Part shown: in pieces, positions 26,961-35,072 of the stretch | Numbering within the stretch: position 1 is the stretch's first letter | Layout: each line of letters starts with the position of its first letter | DNA from: Bermanella sp051277445 | GTDB taxonomy: Bacteria > Pseudomonadota > Gammaproteobacteria > Pseudomonadales > Oceanobacteraceae | Length of the DNA: 64,000 nt | Direction of reading: 5' to 3' | Assembly: GCA_051277445.1 (NCBI GenBank) | Contig: JBNMQC010000003.1 | Span: 35,097-99,096, forward strand | Position numbers and translations under genes: made by a program | Notes under the pieces: generated by a model | The model's database searches: none | What the model saw: the letters and a program-made list of their open reading frames with translations, nothing else | Told to the model about the DNA's origin: nothing

Positions 26961-28223
26961 ATGTTCAAAAAAGACATGAACATTGCGGATTTTGATCCAG
27001 CGCTATGGGAAGCCATGCAAGCTGAAGATGTGCGTCAAGAGCACCACATCGAGCTGATCGCTTCTGAAAACTACACTAGCCCTCGTGTGATGGAAGCCCA
27101 AGGCAGCCAGCTAACGAACAAATACGCAGAAGGCTACCCAGGCAAGCGTTACTACGGTGGTTGTGAGCATGTTGACGTGATCGAGCAATTGGCGATTGAC
27201 CGTGCAAAAGAGCTTTTCGGCGCACCTTATGCCAACGTACAGCCGCACTCAGGTTCACAAGCCAACGCAGCGGTATTCATGGCTCTTTGTAAGCCTGGCG
27301 ACACGATTCTAGGTATGAGCTTGGCCCATGGTGGTCACTTGACTCACGGTGCATCTGTGTCTTTCTCTGGTCGTATCTACAATGCCATTCAGTATGGTCT
27401 TCACCCTGAAACCGGTGAAATCGATTACGCCGATGTTGAACGTCTAGCGCTTGAGCACAAGCCAAAAATGATCATCGCTGGTTTCTCAGCTTATTCTCGC
27501 ATCGTTGACTGGAATCGTTTCCGTGAAATCGCCGATAAAGTGGGCGCGTACCTTTTCGTGGACATGGCTCACATTGCTGGCCTAGTGGCGGCGGGCGTTT
27601 ACCCATCTCCAGTGGGTATTGCTGACGTGGTCACCACCACGACACACAAAACACTACGTGGCCCACGTGGCGGCTTGATCCTAGCCAAAGAAGACGAAGA
27701 GCTTAACAAGCGTCTTAACTTTGCGGTGTTCCCTGAATCTCAAGGCGGACCATTGATGCACGTAATCGCCGGTAAAGCGGTTTGCTTCAAAGAGGCCATG
27801 AGCGATGAATATAAAACGTATCAACAGCAAGTGGTGAAAAACGCGCAAGCCATGGCAGAAGTGTTTATTTCTCGTGGTATTAACATCGTTTCTGGCGGTA
27901 CAGACGACCACCTATTCTTGGTTGATTTAATCGGCAAAGAATACACAGGTAAAGATGCAGACGCGGCCCTTGGCGAAGCGTACATCACGGTTAATAAAAA
28001 CTCAGTACCAAACGATCCACGCTCTCCGTTCGTAACCTCTGGTTTACGTATTGGTACGCCAGCGATCACGAGCCGTGGTTTCAAAGAAGCGGAGTCTCGT
28101 GAGTTAACCGGTTGGATCTGCGACGTACTGGATAGCCTAGAAAATGGCAACAAAGACGAAGTAGCCGCAACCGTGCGTGAGAAAGTGAAAGCACTTTGCG
28201 CGACCTTGCCTGTTTATTCGTAA
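26961..28223 (+). CDS. glyA: Serine hydroxymethyltransferase GlyA
   Basis: Serine hydroxymethyltransferase (420 residues), a PLP enzyme that interconverts serine and glycine while loading tetrahydrofolate with a one-carbon unit. The N-terminal substrate motif IELIASENYTS, the glycine-rich YPGKRYYGG, and the PLP-lysine region VTTTTHKTLRGPRGG (near residue 229) are all intact. It has its own terminator at 28316-28355. Ribosome-binding site GGGGA lies about eight bases before the ATG. Confidence 0.97.
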   Translation: MFKKDMNIADFDPALWEAMQAEDVRQEHHIELIASENYTSPRVMEAQGSQLTNKYAEGYPGKRYYGGCEHVDVIEQLAIDRAKELFGAPYANVQPHSGSQANAAVFMALCKPGDTILGMSLAHGGHLTHGASVSFSGRIYNAIQYGLHPETGEIDYADVERLALEHKPKMIIAGFSAYSRIVDWNRFREIADKVGAYLFVDMAHIAGLVAAGVYPSPVGIADVVTTTTHKTLRGPRGGLILAKEDEELNKRLNFAVFPESQGGPLMHVIAGKAVCFKEAMSDEYKTYQQQVVKNAQAMAEVFISRGINIVSGGTDDHLFLVDLIGKEYTGKDADAALGEAYITVNKNSVPNDPRSPFVTSGLRIGTPAITSRGFKEAESRELTGWICDVLDSLENGNKDEVAATVREKVKALCATLPVYS

Positions 28224-28246
28224 GACGTTAAATATGGAGTAAGCCG

Positions 28247-28311
28247 GACGCCTGGCATCAGGCGTCGAACGCTCCGCCATTCCGGCCGCGAGGAACGAGC
28301 AGAACCGGAAT
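28247..28311. repeat. Compound palindromic element after glyA
   Basis: GACGCCTG at 28247-28254 pairs with CAGGCGTC at 28259-28266 around GCAT. Twelve bases later ATTCCGG (28279-28285) pairs with CCGGAAT (28305-28311) around a GC-rich 19-base centre. Two adjacent hairpins immediately before the terminator suggest an mRNA 3'-end stabiliser or a dispersed repeat. The sequence alone does not decide. Confidence 0.6.
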
Positions 28312-28315
28312 CCAT

Positions 28316-28355
28316 AAAAAACCGCGATTAACTGAGAGGCTGTCGCGGTTTTTTT
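28316..28355 (+). terminator. Rho-independent terminator of glyA
   Basis: ACCGCGA at 28321-28327 pairs with TCGCGGT at 28343-28349, with A residues before and a T run after. It is nearly duplicated about 390 bases further right. Confidence 0.85.
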
Positions 28356-28383
28356 ATGACTTGATTTAGGGATTACTACTTTT

Positions 28384-28415
28384 TGTGGGAGGGCGCTTGC
28401 GCGCGATTAGCGAAG
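28384..28415. repeat. REP-like hairpin unit
   Basis: TGTGGGAGGGCGCTTGCGCG starting at 28384 resembles the pseudomonad REP consensus (TGTGGGAG, GC-rich arm, CTTG turn, GCGCGAT). The core GCGC-TT-GCGC at 28393-28402 is a perfect short hairpin. No partner unit in opposite orientation is clear nearby, so it is a single unit. Confidence 0.5.
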
Positions 28416-28705
28416 TTAGCTCTAATCAGAGTTGAATACCAAAACACTGTATCCCGCGCAAGTGAGATAACAAAAATTAGTAGGTTTGGTTAGCCTGAGT
28501 ATTTGTACTAAATATATTATGCTTACCGGCGTAACCCAACAAGCAATGTAACCAGCTAAAAAAGCGTGATGGGTTTGGCTGCGCCTCTATACGAATCGAA
28601 TTTCGCTTGAGCACACTTCCAACGCATCCTACCTAAGTTTCAGGTTTAATCTATTTTTCGCACTGTTCTAGCTGCTTCGATAGCGTTTGTTGAGCTATTG
28701 ACGAA

Positions 28706-28747
28706 TATAAAAAACCGCGATTAGCTGAAAGGCTATCGCGGTTTTTT
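28706..28747 (-). terminator. Second copy of the glyA-type terminator, serving the lipoprotein gene
   Basis: About 40 bases repeat the glyA terminator with three internal differences: ACCGCGA and TCGCGGT arms with A and T runs on either side. It can act on both strands. On the minus strand the stop codon of the lipoprotein gene (28746-28748) lies in its T tract. Confidence 0.8.
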
Positions 28748-30110
28748 ATATTGTCGTCATAATTAAAGTGTATACAAAGCCATTAAATTTATAAGTCGGC
28801 AATGGTCCTTTATAATCACTTCCTTGAGGGTTCCCATCTAAGATAGCTTTCATTTGCATGTCAGGAAGACCATTAGTTTTTTCCTGAGAGAAAGAAAGCT
28901 CATATTTATATTTATAGCATTTAATGGCAGGTCCATATGCTGAATGGGTACCACATGACCCTATGTTTGATTGTCCTGTAATTCCATTCCACACTACATC
29001 AAAGGAACCACTATTTGGATAAATAATAGACGATAATATGATTTCATTCTTTTGTTCCATTGTATGATTGTTTATAACGAAGAATCCTGAATTACTTATA
29101 AGGTTGATAGCTGTTCCTTTTGCATCCCTTCTACCTTCTAAAAATGTAATAAACTTATTTATATTGGTTGCTTCCCAATTATCACCCTCTTTTTCAAGAG
29201 TGATGGCTGAAATTAATGGGGTGCACTCTATACAAATTTGTTTATTATTAATTGGCTTGGACTTAGTAATTGCTAATATACGATTTTCGTTTAGGTTGAT
29301 CTTCTTTATTATAGTGGAAACAATATTTCTATTACTTTTGTTCCAGTATGTTTTTATTCTTGGTTCTTTATTGATGCTTAATGTATCAAAATCATCGGGT
29401 AAATTCCAAATTGAAATCTTCTTATATTCTGAGCAGGTCCCAAATAACTTTATAAGTATTAAACAGTCTAATGAATTACTTATATTAGTTAGAAAGACTT
29501 TATTTGGTTGAAGATCGATCGTTAATATTGATCTAACTACTTCTGAGTCATTATTATAAGAACTGGATTTACCTGATTCTAATTTAACTGAATATCTTTT
29601 AGTGAATTTATTTAATAAAAATGAAGAGTTTATATTAGATGAGTATAGAGATATTTTTCGCTTATTTGATTTTACATAATAAGAAATAGAGTTTTCAGTA
29701 AAGTCACTATTTGATCTAAATTTAATGCTGTTGTTACTATTTTTTAATTTTTTCACCCCTGGCTTTAGAGTTTTTTCCATGAATTTAGCATGATCAATAG
29801 AATTTTCATGTTTTTTGTCAAAGACAGTGCAAGTTGTTAAATCATATACGATTACATAGTCGTTATATGAATATGCAAGGCTCTTTTTATCCTCTGTGTA
29901 TTGGCTTTTTAATTTATCTGATAGTGGCTTCAACCTATATTTTTTAATAGTTGGCATGATGTTTCTTGATGCGGTGAATTCATTTAGGCAAGCTTCGCTA
30001 AATAGTGATATGGAACTTGGGTAGTTTGAAGGTTTTTTATTTAATGCGCACCCTGTTAGGGTTATGCAAAAAACAATAATAAATATGTTGGTATATGCTT
30101 TTTCAAACAT
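28746..30110 (-). CDS. Orphan AT-rich lipoprotein of unknown function
   Basis: A 454-residue predicted lipoprotein whose family I do not recognise. The N-terminus has a hydrophobic signal sequence ending in LTGC, lipidated Cys at about residue 21. The rest is rich in N, K, S and I, with no motif I can name. Cysteine pairs (CLILIKLFGTC, CIECTP) suggest disulfides in the periplasm or on the surface. Base composition is visibly more AT-rich than flanking genes, with long A/T runs, a sign of recent acquisition. It starts inside the 3' end of the broken DinB gene and stops in a duplicated terminator. Confidence 0.6.
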   Translation of the reverse strand: MFEKAYTNIFIIVFCITLTGCALNKKPSNYPSSISLFSEACLNEFTASRNIMPTIKKYRLKPLSDKLKSQYTEDKKSLAYSYNDYVIVYDLTTCTVFDKKHENSIDHAKFMEKTLKPGVKKLKNSNNSIKFRSNSDFTENSISYYVKSNKRKISLYSSNINSSFLLNKFTKRYSVKLESGKSSSYNNDSEVVRSILTIDLQPNKVFLTNISNSLDCLILIKLFGTCSEYKKISIWNLPDDFDTLSINKEPRIKTYWNKSNRNIVSTIIKKINLNENRILAITKSKPINNKQICIECTPLISAITLEKEGDNWEATNINKFITFLEGRRDAKGTAINLISNSGFFVINNHTMEQKNEIILSSIIYPNSGSFDVVWNGITGQSNIGSCGTHSAYGPAIKCYKYKYELSFSQEKTNGLPDMQMKAILDGNPQGSDYKGPLPTYKFNGFVYTLIMTTI

Positions 30111-30640
30111 TATTAATTTCTCTAAATAAATGATCTATAACCCCAATATCCACGCCAGCTTGAGGTAACAAGGTCGAGGCTTGGTCATGGGTTTGGTGAT
30201 AAAATTATTGGGAGATGAATTCACCAAAATTCTTGCTAGCGCTTTCTCCTTTGATTAGTAAACGTGCTGTCTAAATCCGCTTCGCTTAATTGAGTGATAA
30301 CCCAATCGCTTATAATTGCTTCTATTTCAAATCGAGTGTTTTTAAATGCTTAGAAATTGGTAAAAAGCATTTGACCAGCAGATTCAAAAGTGGGGTGCTT
30401 ATCAAGTATTTTTAACTTTAAAAATGTCTGGTTATCAGGGCCATGATTCAAAAAGAAACGGCGCAGCCACAATAAATCGTACACTAATATCAGATTTAGT
30501 GTATCGAGAATAGGCTTAAAATACGAGCTGTGATCTGCATTAAGCTGATCGAAGGATAAAGACGAAGTGGCATCTAATGCTTGGTAATTAAGGCGGCTAT
30601 TATATTTAGCGAAGGTTTGAAAGTGCTGTAAGCCGTTCAT
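30103..30640 (-). pseudogene. DinB-family protein gene, broken by stops and a frameshift
   Basis: Reading 30640 down to 30103 gives a DinB/YfiT-type four-helix protein in pieces. The first 96 codons (MNGLQHFQTFAKYNSRLNYQ..., then TLNLILVYDLLWLRRF) match the N-terminal half. A TAA at 30350-30352 interrupts, then the same frame continues FKNTRFEIEAIISDW and LSEADLD to a TAG at 30236-30238. The next frame contains GEFISQ, a TAA at 30205-30207, then FYHQTHDQASTLLPQAGVD to a stop at 30103. The C-terminal piece matches the family's HQTHHRGQ region. A metal-ligand His of the usual TLNHLL is Leu here. DinB-like proteins are metal-dependent, often thiol-linked enzymes, and this copy should be non-functional. 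Its end overlaps the lipoprotein start by eight bases. Confidence 0.78.
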
Positions 30641-30827
30641 CTCTGCCTTGAGGTATTTGTACCAATTGACTCAAACTATATTCCGAAAGTGCGTTGAAAT
30701 CACTGATCTGGTTTCTCTCGCTACAAATGCTTTGTACTCCACAGATTAAATCATCGATACAACAGACCTCTACCCCACATAATCGAGCCATGCTAAGCTC
30801 TGATCTCTTAAAGAAAAGGATACCACT

Positions 30828-31421
30828 ATGGATAGTACGATGATCACTTGGGCCGTAATTATCGGTGCCATTTTATTTATTGCCATGATGTTTAACCGCT
30901 TGGTGGCACTGCGTAATCGCCATAAGAATGCGTTCTCGCAAATCGATGTGCAGTTACAGCGTCGTTATGACCTGATCCCTAATTTGGTTGAAACCGCTAA
31001 AGGGTATGCGAAACATGAACGTGAGACCTTAGAAGCGGTGATCTCGGCGCGTAATGAAGCCAGTGCCATTTTGAAAGGCTTACAAGCCGGCAATGCAAAC
31101 GGTCAATTAGATGTGAGTGCACTTAACGGTGCGGAAGATGTACTGGGCGGCATGATGAGTAAATTATTTGCATTAAGTGAGTCCTACCCAGATCTTAAAG
31201 CGGATGCTCAGTTTCAGCAGCTGATGGAAGAATTGAGTTCAACCGAGAACCGCATCAGTTTTGCCCGCCAAGCATTCAACGATGCGGTGATGGCTTACAA
31301 TACCTACCGTGAGTCATTCCCAAGTAATATCATTGCTAACGGGTTTTCATTCCAAGCAGCCAACTTATTAGAGTTTAAAGATAAGGCTATAAAAAAACCG
31401 GTCAAAGTTAACTTTGGTTAA
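30828..31421 (+). CDS. lemA: LemA family protein
   Basis: A 197-residue LemA protein: a short N-terminal membrane anchor (about residues 7-24), then a long helical bundle with the family motif QLQRRYDLIPNLVETAKGYA near 41-60 and later ENRISFARQAFNDAVMAYN. LemA proteins are membrane-anchored with an outward helical domain; their biochemical role is unsettled. Ribosome-binding site AAGGAT precedes the ATG. The M48 peptidase gene follows after 32 bases, a pairing common in Gram-negative bacteria. Confidence 0.92.
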   Translation: MDSTMITWAVIIGAILFIAMMFNRLVALRNRHKNAFSQIDVQLQRRYDLIPNLVETAKGYAKHERETLEAVISARNEASAILKGLQAGNANGQLDVSALNGAEDVLGGMMSKLFALSESYPDLKADAQFQQLMEELSSTENRISFARQAFNDAVMAYNTYRESFPSNIIANGFSFQAANLLEFKDKAIKKPVKVNFG

Positions 31422-31453
31422 TGTCTTATAGCTTTAAAAAGTGAACCTGTAAT

Positions 31454-33430
31454 ATGGATTTTTTTGAACACCAAGCCCATGCAAAAGCAGCCAGTCGTCG
31501 GCTGCTTTTGTTGTTTGTGCTGATCTGTTTTGTGTTTATCTCACTGGTAAATAGTGTCTTTTATCTATTTATTCATTTATTTCAAGCGACCCCTTCGGGT
31601 GTGACTGGCCCCAGTTGGTTGATGAGGTTTTTATCGTGGCAGTTTAGTGTCGACGGATTAATTGCCAGTTCCATCTCTATTTTTATTATTGGTATTGGTT
31701 GCTTGTCTCGTTGGCTTGAATTGCGTAAGGGCGGTAATGGGTTGGCTATTAAAGTGGGCGCACGCTCCCTTGGCTTTGCTTCTAACGTTGAGAAAGAGCA
31801 GCAACTGATTAACGTGGTAGAGGAAATGGCCATCGCGTCAGGAGTTACTTCTCCTGGGGTTTATGTATTGGATCATGAGAAGTCTATTAATGCGTTTGTC
31901 GCAGGGTATAGCTTTCAAGATAGTGCTTTAGTCGTCACCAAAGGCTTGCTCGATAGTATGAGCCGAGATGAACTTCAAGCGGTTGTGGGTCATGAATTTA
32001 GTCATATTCTGCATGGAGACAATCGCATCAATATTCGCCTTCTGGTTTTGTTAGCGGGTTTTGTATGGGTAGTTGAACTCGGTCGTATGATGATGGTGGA
32101 CTCTTATTCACGCCATAAATACGGTGCTAAACATTGGGGGTTTAACTCTTGGAATAAACGCTCAAATAAAGACTCAGGCGCGGTGTTTTTTATCGGCATC
32201 CCTTTGATGATAGCAGGTTACATCGGTTTGTTTTTTGGCATGGTTTTACGTACTGCCATTAGTCGAAAACGAGAATACTTAGCAGACGCCTCTGCGGTTC
32301 AGTTTACGCGTAATCCAGAGGCCTTGGCCAGTGCCTTAAATGTGATTAAAGAAAATGCCCAGCATGGCTTTTTAAAAATGGCGCGGGCAGAAGAGGTGAG
32401 CCACATGTGTATCTCGCCAACAAAGCGATACAGCTGGTTCGCGACGCATCCACCCATTGAAAGCCGAATTAATGTTATCGATAACACGTTTTTTACGCGC
32501 TTTAAATCGCGAATGCGTAAAAAAGACAAGCAAAAAGAACAGGCACAACAACAAAGCCAGATGAGGCAGGCCGCCAGTAGTATTTATCAGGCAGATGTCA
32601 GTCGATTACAAAACGAAGGCAATCAGCACTTACATAATGTCATTGGTACTCTAACATTGGCAAATCTTGATTATGCTATAAGCCTGCATGATCAGATGCC
32701 ATTTGAATTTCGACAATCTTTACAGGACCCTGAAAAAGCGAGGATTATGTTGCTGTACCTGTTGCTAGACGACAATGAGGTTGTTCGTCAGCAGCAGCAG
32801 GCGTGGTTGCTTGAACAATACCCAGATGCGGCCATGTACTTAAAAACCCTAACCTTGCTTGCCAGTTCGTTACAAGCTCGCTTTGCTATTCCCTTAGTGG
32901 AATTGTTGGTGCCACTGTTGAAAACCTTAGATGGCCAGGTGCAGCAGGGATTATTGGAGCAGGTGTTGGTTCTGGCTAAGTGGGATAAAAAACTGAATCT
33001 ATTTGAAATTTGTTTGTATAGCCTGCTTAAGCAATCATTTTCAGAGATTTTACCTAATCGTTCATCTCATACGATTAAAAACATCAATGTTGTGTCGTAT
33101 GAATTTAATTACATTATTTCATGTTTGATTCATAACACGGGCAGCGCTGAAAATGAAAGAAGCGCACTGCACAAGCGCATGCTTAATGTGTTTACCATGA
33201 AGCAAGGTGCATTGATTGAAGAAAAAGAAATCAGTGCGAAAAAACTGTATTTAACGCTTAAAAAATTAGCCTCGCTTTCGCCCATGTTAAAGCGTTCACT
33301 CATGGACGTGTGCGGGGATATTGTCTTGCATGATGGTATTGTGCGTGCGCAAGAGTACGAAGCGCTAAAACTCATTAGTTTAACCTTATCTTGCCCTATG
33401 CCTGCTTTACCTTTAACAACAAGCACTTAA
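31454..33430 (+). CDS. M48-family membrane zinc metallopeptidase with long C-terminal extension
   Basis: A 658-residue HtpX-related membrane protease. Two N-terminal transmembrane segments (about 17-43 and 62-84) precede the catalytic domain. The zinc motif HEFSH is at residues 180-184, further hydrophobic segments lie near 197-212 and 258-280, and the third-ligand region is REYLADASAVQFTR at about 273. Ordinary HtpX is near 290 residues. Here about 300 extra, mostly helical residues follow a charged linker, and the last 60 (SLMDVCGDIVLHDGIV, then EYEALKLIS) look like a TerB-type helical domain. It probably degrades membrane proteins with LemA as neighbour; the tail's role is unknown. Confidence 0.85.
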   Translation: MDFFEHQAHAKAASRRLLLLFVLICFVFISLVNSVFYLFIHLFQATPSGVTGPSWLMRFLSWQFSVDGLIASSISIFIIGIGCLSRWLELRKGGNGLAIKVGARSLGFASNVEKEQQLINVVEEMAIASGVTSPGVYVLDHEKSINAFVAGYSFQDSALVVTKGLLDSMSRDELQAVVGHEFSHILHGDNRINIRLLVLLAGFVWVVELGRMMMVDSYSRHKYGAKHWGFNSWNKRSNKDSGAVFFIGIPLMIAGYIGLFFGMVLRTAISRKREYLADASAVQFTRNPEALASALNVIKENAQHGFLKMARAEEVSHMCISPTKRYSWFATHPPIESRINVIDNTFFTRFKSRMRKKDKQKEQAQQQSQMRQAASSIYQADVSRLQNEGNQHLHNVIGTLTLANLDYAISLHDQMPFEFRQSLQDPEKARIMLLYLLLDDNEVVRQQQQAWLLEQYPDAAMYLKTLTLLASSLQARFAIPLVELLVPLLKTLDGQVQQGLLEQVLVLAKWDKKLNLFEICLYSLLKQSFSEILPNRSSHTIKNINVVSYEFNYIISCLIHNTGSAENERSALHKRMLNVFTMKQGALIEEKEISAKKLYLTLKKLASLSPMLKRSLMDVCGDIVLHDGIVRAQEYEALKLISLTLSCPMPALPLTTST

Positions 33431-33457
33431 CACTTTTCCTACCCCCTAGGTGATATG

Positions 33458-33506
33458 GCAATACTTGACTGTATTGCTCAGAATGCTACAAGTTGAGACA
33501 TATAAT
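33458..33506 (+). promoter_or_regulatory. Promoter and operator-like dyad of the 5-oxoproline operon
   Basis: GCAATAC (33458-33464) and GTATTGC (33471-33477) form a perfect 7-bp dyad whose six-base centre, 33465-33470, is TTGACT, a good -35 hexamer. TACAAG at 33487-33492 could be the matching -10 at 16 bases. A consensus TATAAT also lies at 33501-33506, but without a well-placed -35. A dyad surrounding a -35 would let a dimeric repressor block polymerase. The regulator is not encoded in the operon. Confidence 0.45.
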
Positions 33507-33535
33507 CAATTTCAGTTCACAAAAGGGGGTGTGGC

Positions 33536-34324
33536 ATGTCCACACAGCTAACGCCAGCACAACTTCGTCATGCGATTCGCACGGGCGAGCACACGACTAA
33601 TACCTCTGGCCTATGCCAAGGTTTCGTGCAATGTAACGTAGCGATACTCCCTAAAGCGTGGGCGGATGAATTTCTCCAGTTTTGTCAGTTAAACCAAAAA
33701 CCTTGCCCTGTGGTGGCCATGGCCGCACAACCCGGTGATACGAACCTTGTCGAAATAGCCCCCGATTTTGACATTCGCACCGATGTGCCTAAGTACCGTA
33801 TTTGGAAACATGGTGAGCTTGTGGATGAGGTTGCTGACATCTCTAATGTGTGGCGCGATGATCTCGTCACCTTTTTACTAGGCTGTTCGTTTAGTTTTGA
33901 AGAAGCCTTGATCGCAGATGGTCTAGAAGTACGTAACATTTCTGAAGGCAAGAACGTGCCTATGTACGACACTAACATTGCGTGTCGAGAAGCGGGTCGT
34001 TTCCACGGCAATACGGTGGTGAGTATGCGCCCGTTTAAACCTGCCGATGCTATTCGTATGATTCAAATCTGTAGCCGTTTTCCCTCGGTTCATGGCGCGC
34101 CGATTCATTTTGGTGATCCAGCTGCCATTGGTATTAAGGATATTAATAAGCCCGAATACGGCGATGCAGTGACTATCAAAGACGGTGAAGTGCCTGTGTT
34201 TACCGCTTGTGGTGTGACTCCGCAGGCCGCCATCATGGCGGCAAAGCCTGAGTTTTGTATTACACACTCACCGGGCCACATGGTCGTCACGGATATTCCT
34301 AATTCTAAGCTAGCCATTTTATAA
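33536..34324 (+). CDS. DUF1445 protein, D-glutamate cyclase N-terminal-like
   Basis: A 262-residue DUF1445 (PF07286-type, often labelled putative hydro-lyase) protein without signal peptide. Family motifs visible are GLCQGFVQCN near residue 25, DIRTDVPKYRIW near 79, FLLGCSFSFEEAL near 110, NTVVSMRP near 158 and ITHSPGHMVVTD near 242. In the mammalian mitochondrial D-glutamate cyclase (DGLUCY) this domain is the N-terminal half, and the C-terminal half is DUF4392, encoded four genes downstream at 36727. It is the first gene of the operon, with a strong AAGGGGGTG ribosome-binding site. A role in D-glutamate to 5-oxo-D-proline cyclisation is inference. Confidence 0.85.
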   Translation: MSTQLTPAQLRHAIRTGEHTTNTSGLCQGFVQCNVAILPKAWADEFLQFCQLNQKPCPVVAMAAQPGDTNLVEIAPDFDIRTDVPKYRIWKHGELVDEVADISNVWRDDLVTFLLGCSFSFEEALIADGLEVRNISEGKNVPMYDTNIACREAGRFHGNTVVSMRPFKPADAIRMIQICSRFPSVHGAPIHFGDPAAIGIKDINKPEYGDAVTIKDGEVPVFTACGVTPQAAIMAAKPEFCITHSPGHMVVTDIPNSKLAIL

Positions 34325-34333
34325 GGAGTCATC

Positions 34334-35071
34334 ATGTCGTTGTTATTAAATTGTGATCTTGGTGAAAGTTTTGGCTCTTGGAAAATGGGCTTGGACGAGG
34401 ATGTATTCCCTCATATTGACCAAGCCAACATTGCCTGCGGTTTTCATGGTGGCGACCCGCTTGTAATGATGAAAACCCTAGGCCTAGCTAAAAAATACGG
34501 TGTGATGGTTGGCGCGCACCCAGCGTATCCAGATCTTGTGGGGTTTGGTCGTCGCTCGATGAATTGTTCCGAGCCTGAAGTCATTGCATTCATGTTGTAT
34601 CAGATGAGTGCGATGGACGGCATGGCAAAAACCCAAGGCTTAACCATGGAGTATGTAAAACCCCATGGAGCCTTGTATAACGATATGATGTCCAAGTTAG
34701 ATGTGCGTCGTGCCATTATGCAAGCGGTGGCGCAATTCCATCGCCCTGTAAAATTAATGCTGCAAGCCACAAACGATGCCAAGGCCCATGAACAAGAAGC
34801 GGCAGACTTCGGTATTGATCTATTGTTTGAAGCCTTTGCTGATCGCTGTTATGACGACGACGGGAAATTACTCGCGCGCAGTAAACCCGGCGCCGTGCAC
34901 ACTAAAGAAAAAATGTTGGCGCAAGTAAAGCAGTTAAACGAGCAAGGCACCATTACCTCGGTGAGTGGTAATACCTTACATATAAAGGCGGATTCTTTAT
35001 GCGTGCATGGCGACAACCTTGACGGTGTTCAAGCCATCGCTCAGATCCGCCAACTGATTCAAGGGTCATAA
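34334..35071 (+). CDS. pxpA: 5-oxoprolinase subunit PxpA
   Basis: PxpA (LamB/YcsF family, 245 residues), one of three proteins that together hydrolyse 5-oxo-L-proline to L-glutamate with ATP. Motifs are complete: LLNCDLGESFG at residues 4-14, ANIACGFHGGDP near 32-43, GAHPAYPDL near 62-70, and YVKPHGALYN near 106-115. AAGGAG precedes the ATG by six bases. The gap to the DUF1445 gene is nine bases and to pxpB one base, so co-translation is likely. Confidence 0.95.
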   Translation: MSLLLNCDLGESFGSWKMGLDEDVFPHIDQANIACGFHGGDPLVMMKTLGLAKKYGVMVGAHPAYPDLVGFGRRSMNCSEPEVIAFMLYQMSAMDGMAKTQGLTMEYVKPHGALYNDMMSKLDVRRAIMQAVAQFHRPVKLMLQATNDAKAHEQEAADFGIDLLFEAFADRCYDDDGKLLARSKPGAVHTKEKMLAQVKQLNEQGTITSVSGNTLHIKADSLCVHGDNLDGVQAIAQIRQLIQGS

Positions 35072-35072
35072 C

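Larger units (their letters stand above)
28224..28745. other. Repeat-rich intergenic region after glyA
   Basis: About 520 bases without a credible gene. From left to right it holds a perfect palindrome (28247-28266), an ATTCCGG/CCGGAAT inverted pair (28279-28311), the glyA terminator (28316-28355), a REP-like hairpin unit (28384-28415), degenerate REP-like pieces such as GGCGTAACCC near 28528 and GATGGGTTTGGCTGCGCC near 28568, and a near copy of the glyA terminator (28706-28747). Confidence 0.6.

Noticed and set aside
29068..29511. 147-codon plus-strand ORF opposite the orphan lipoprotein
   Set aside because: Its hydrophobic product is what antisense of an AT-rich, N/K-rich gene gives. It has no convincing ribosome-binding site, and the minus-strand frame has a clear lipoprotein signal and terminator.
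30606..30791. 61-codon minus-strand ORF upstream of the DinB pseudogene
   Set aside because: No recognisable motif and poor start context; it overlaps the DinB start and the lemA leader. It could be a relic but cannot be supported.
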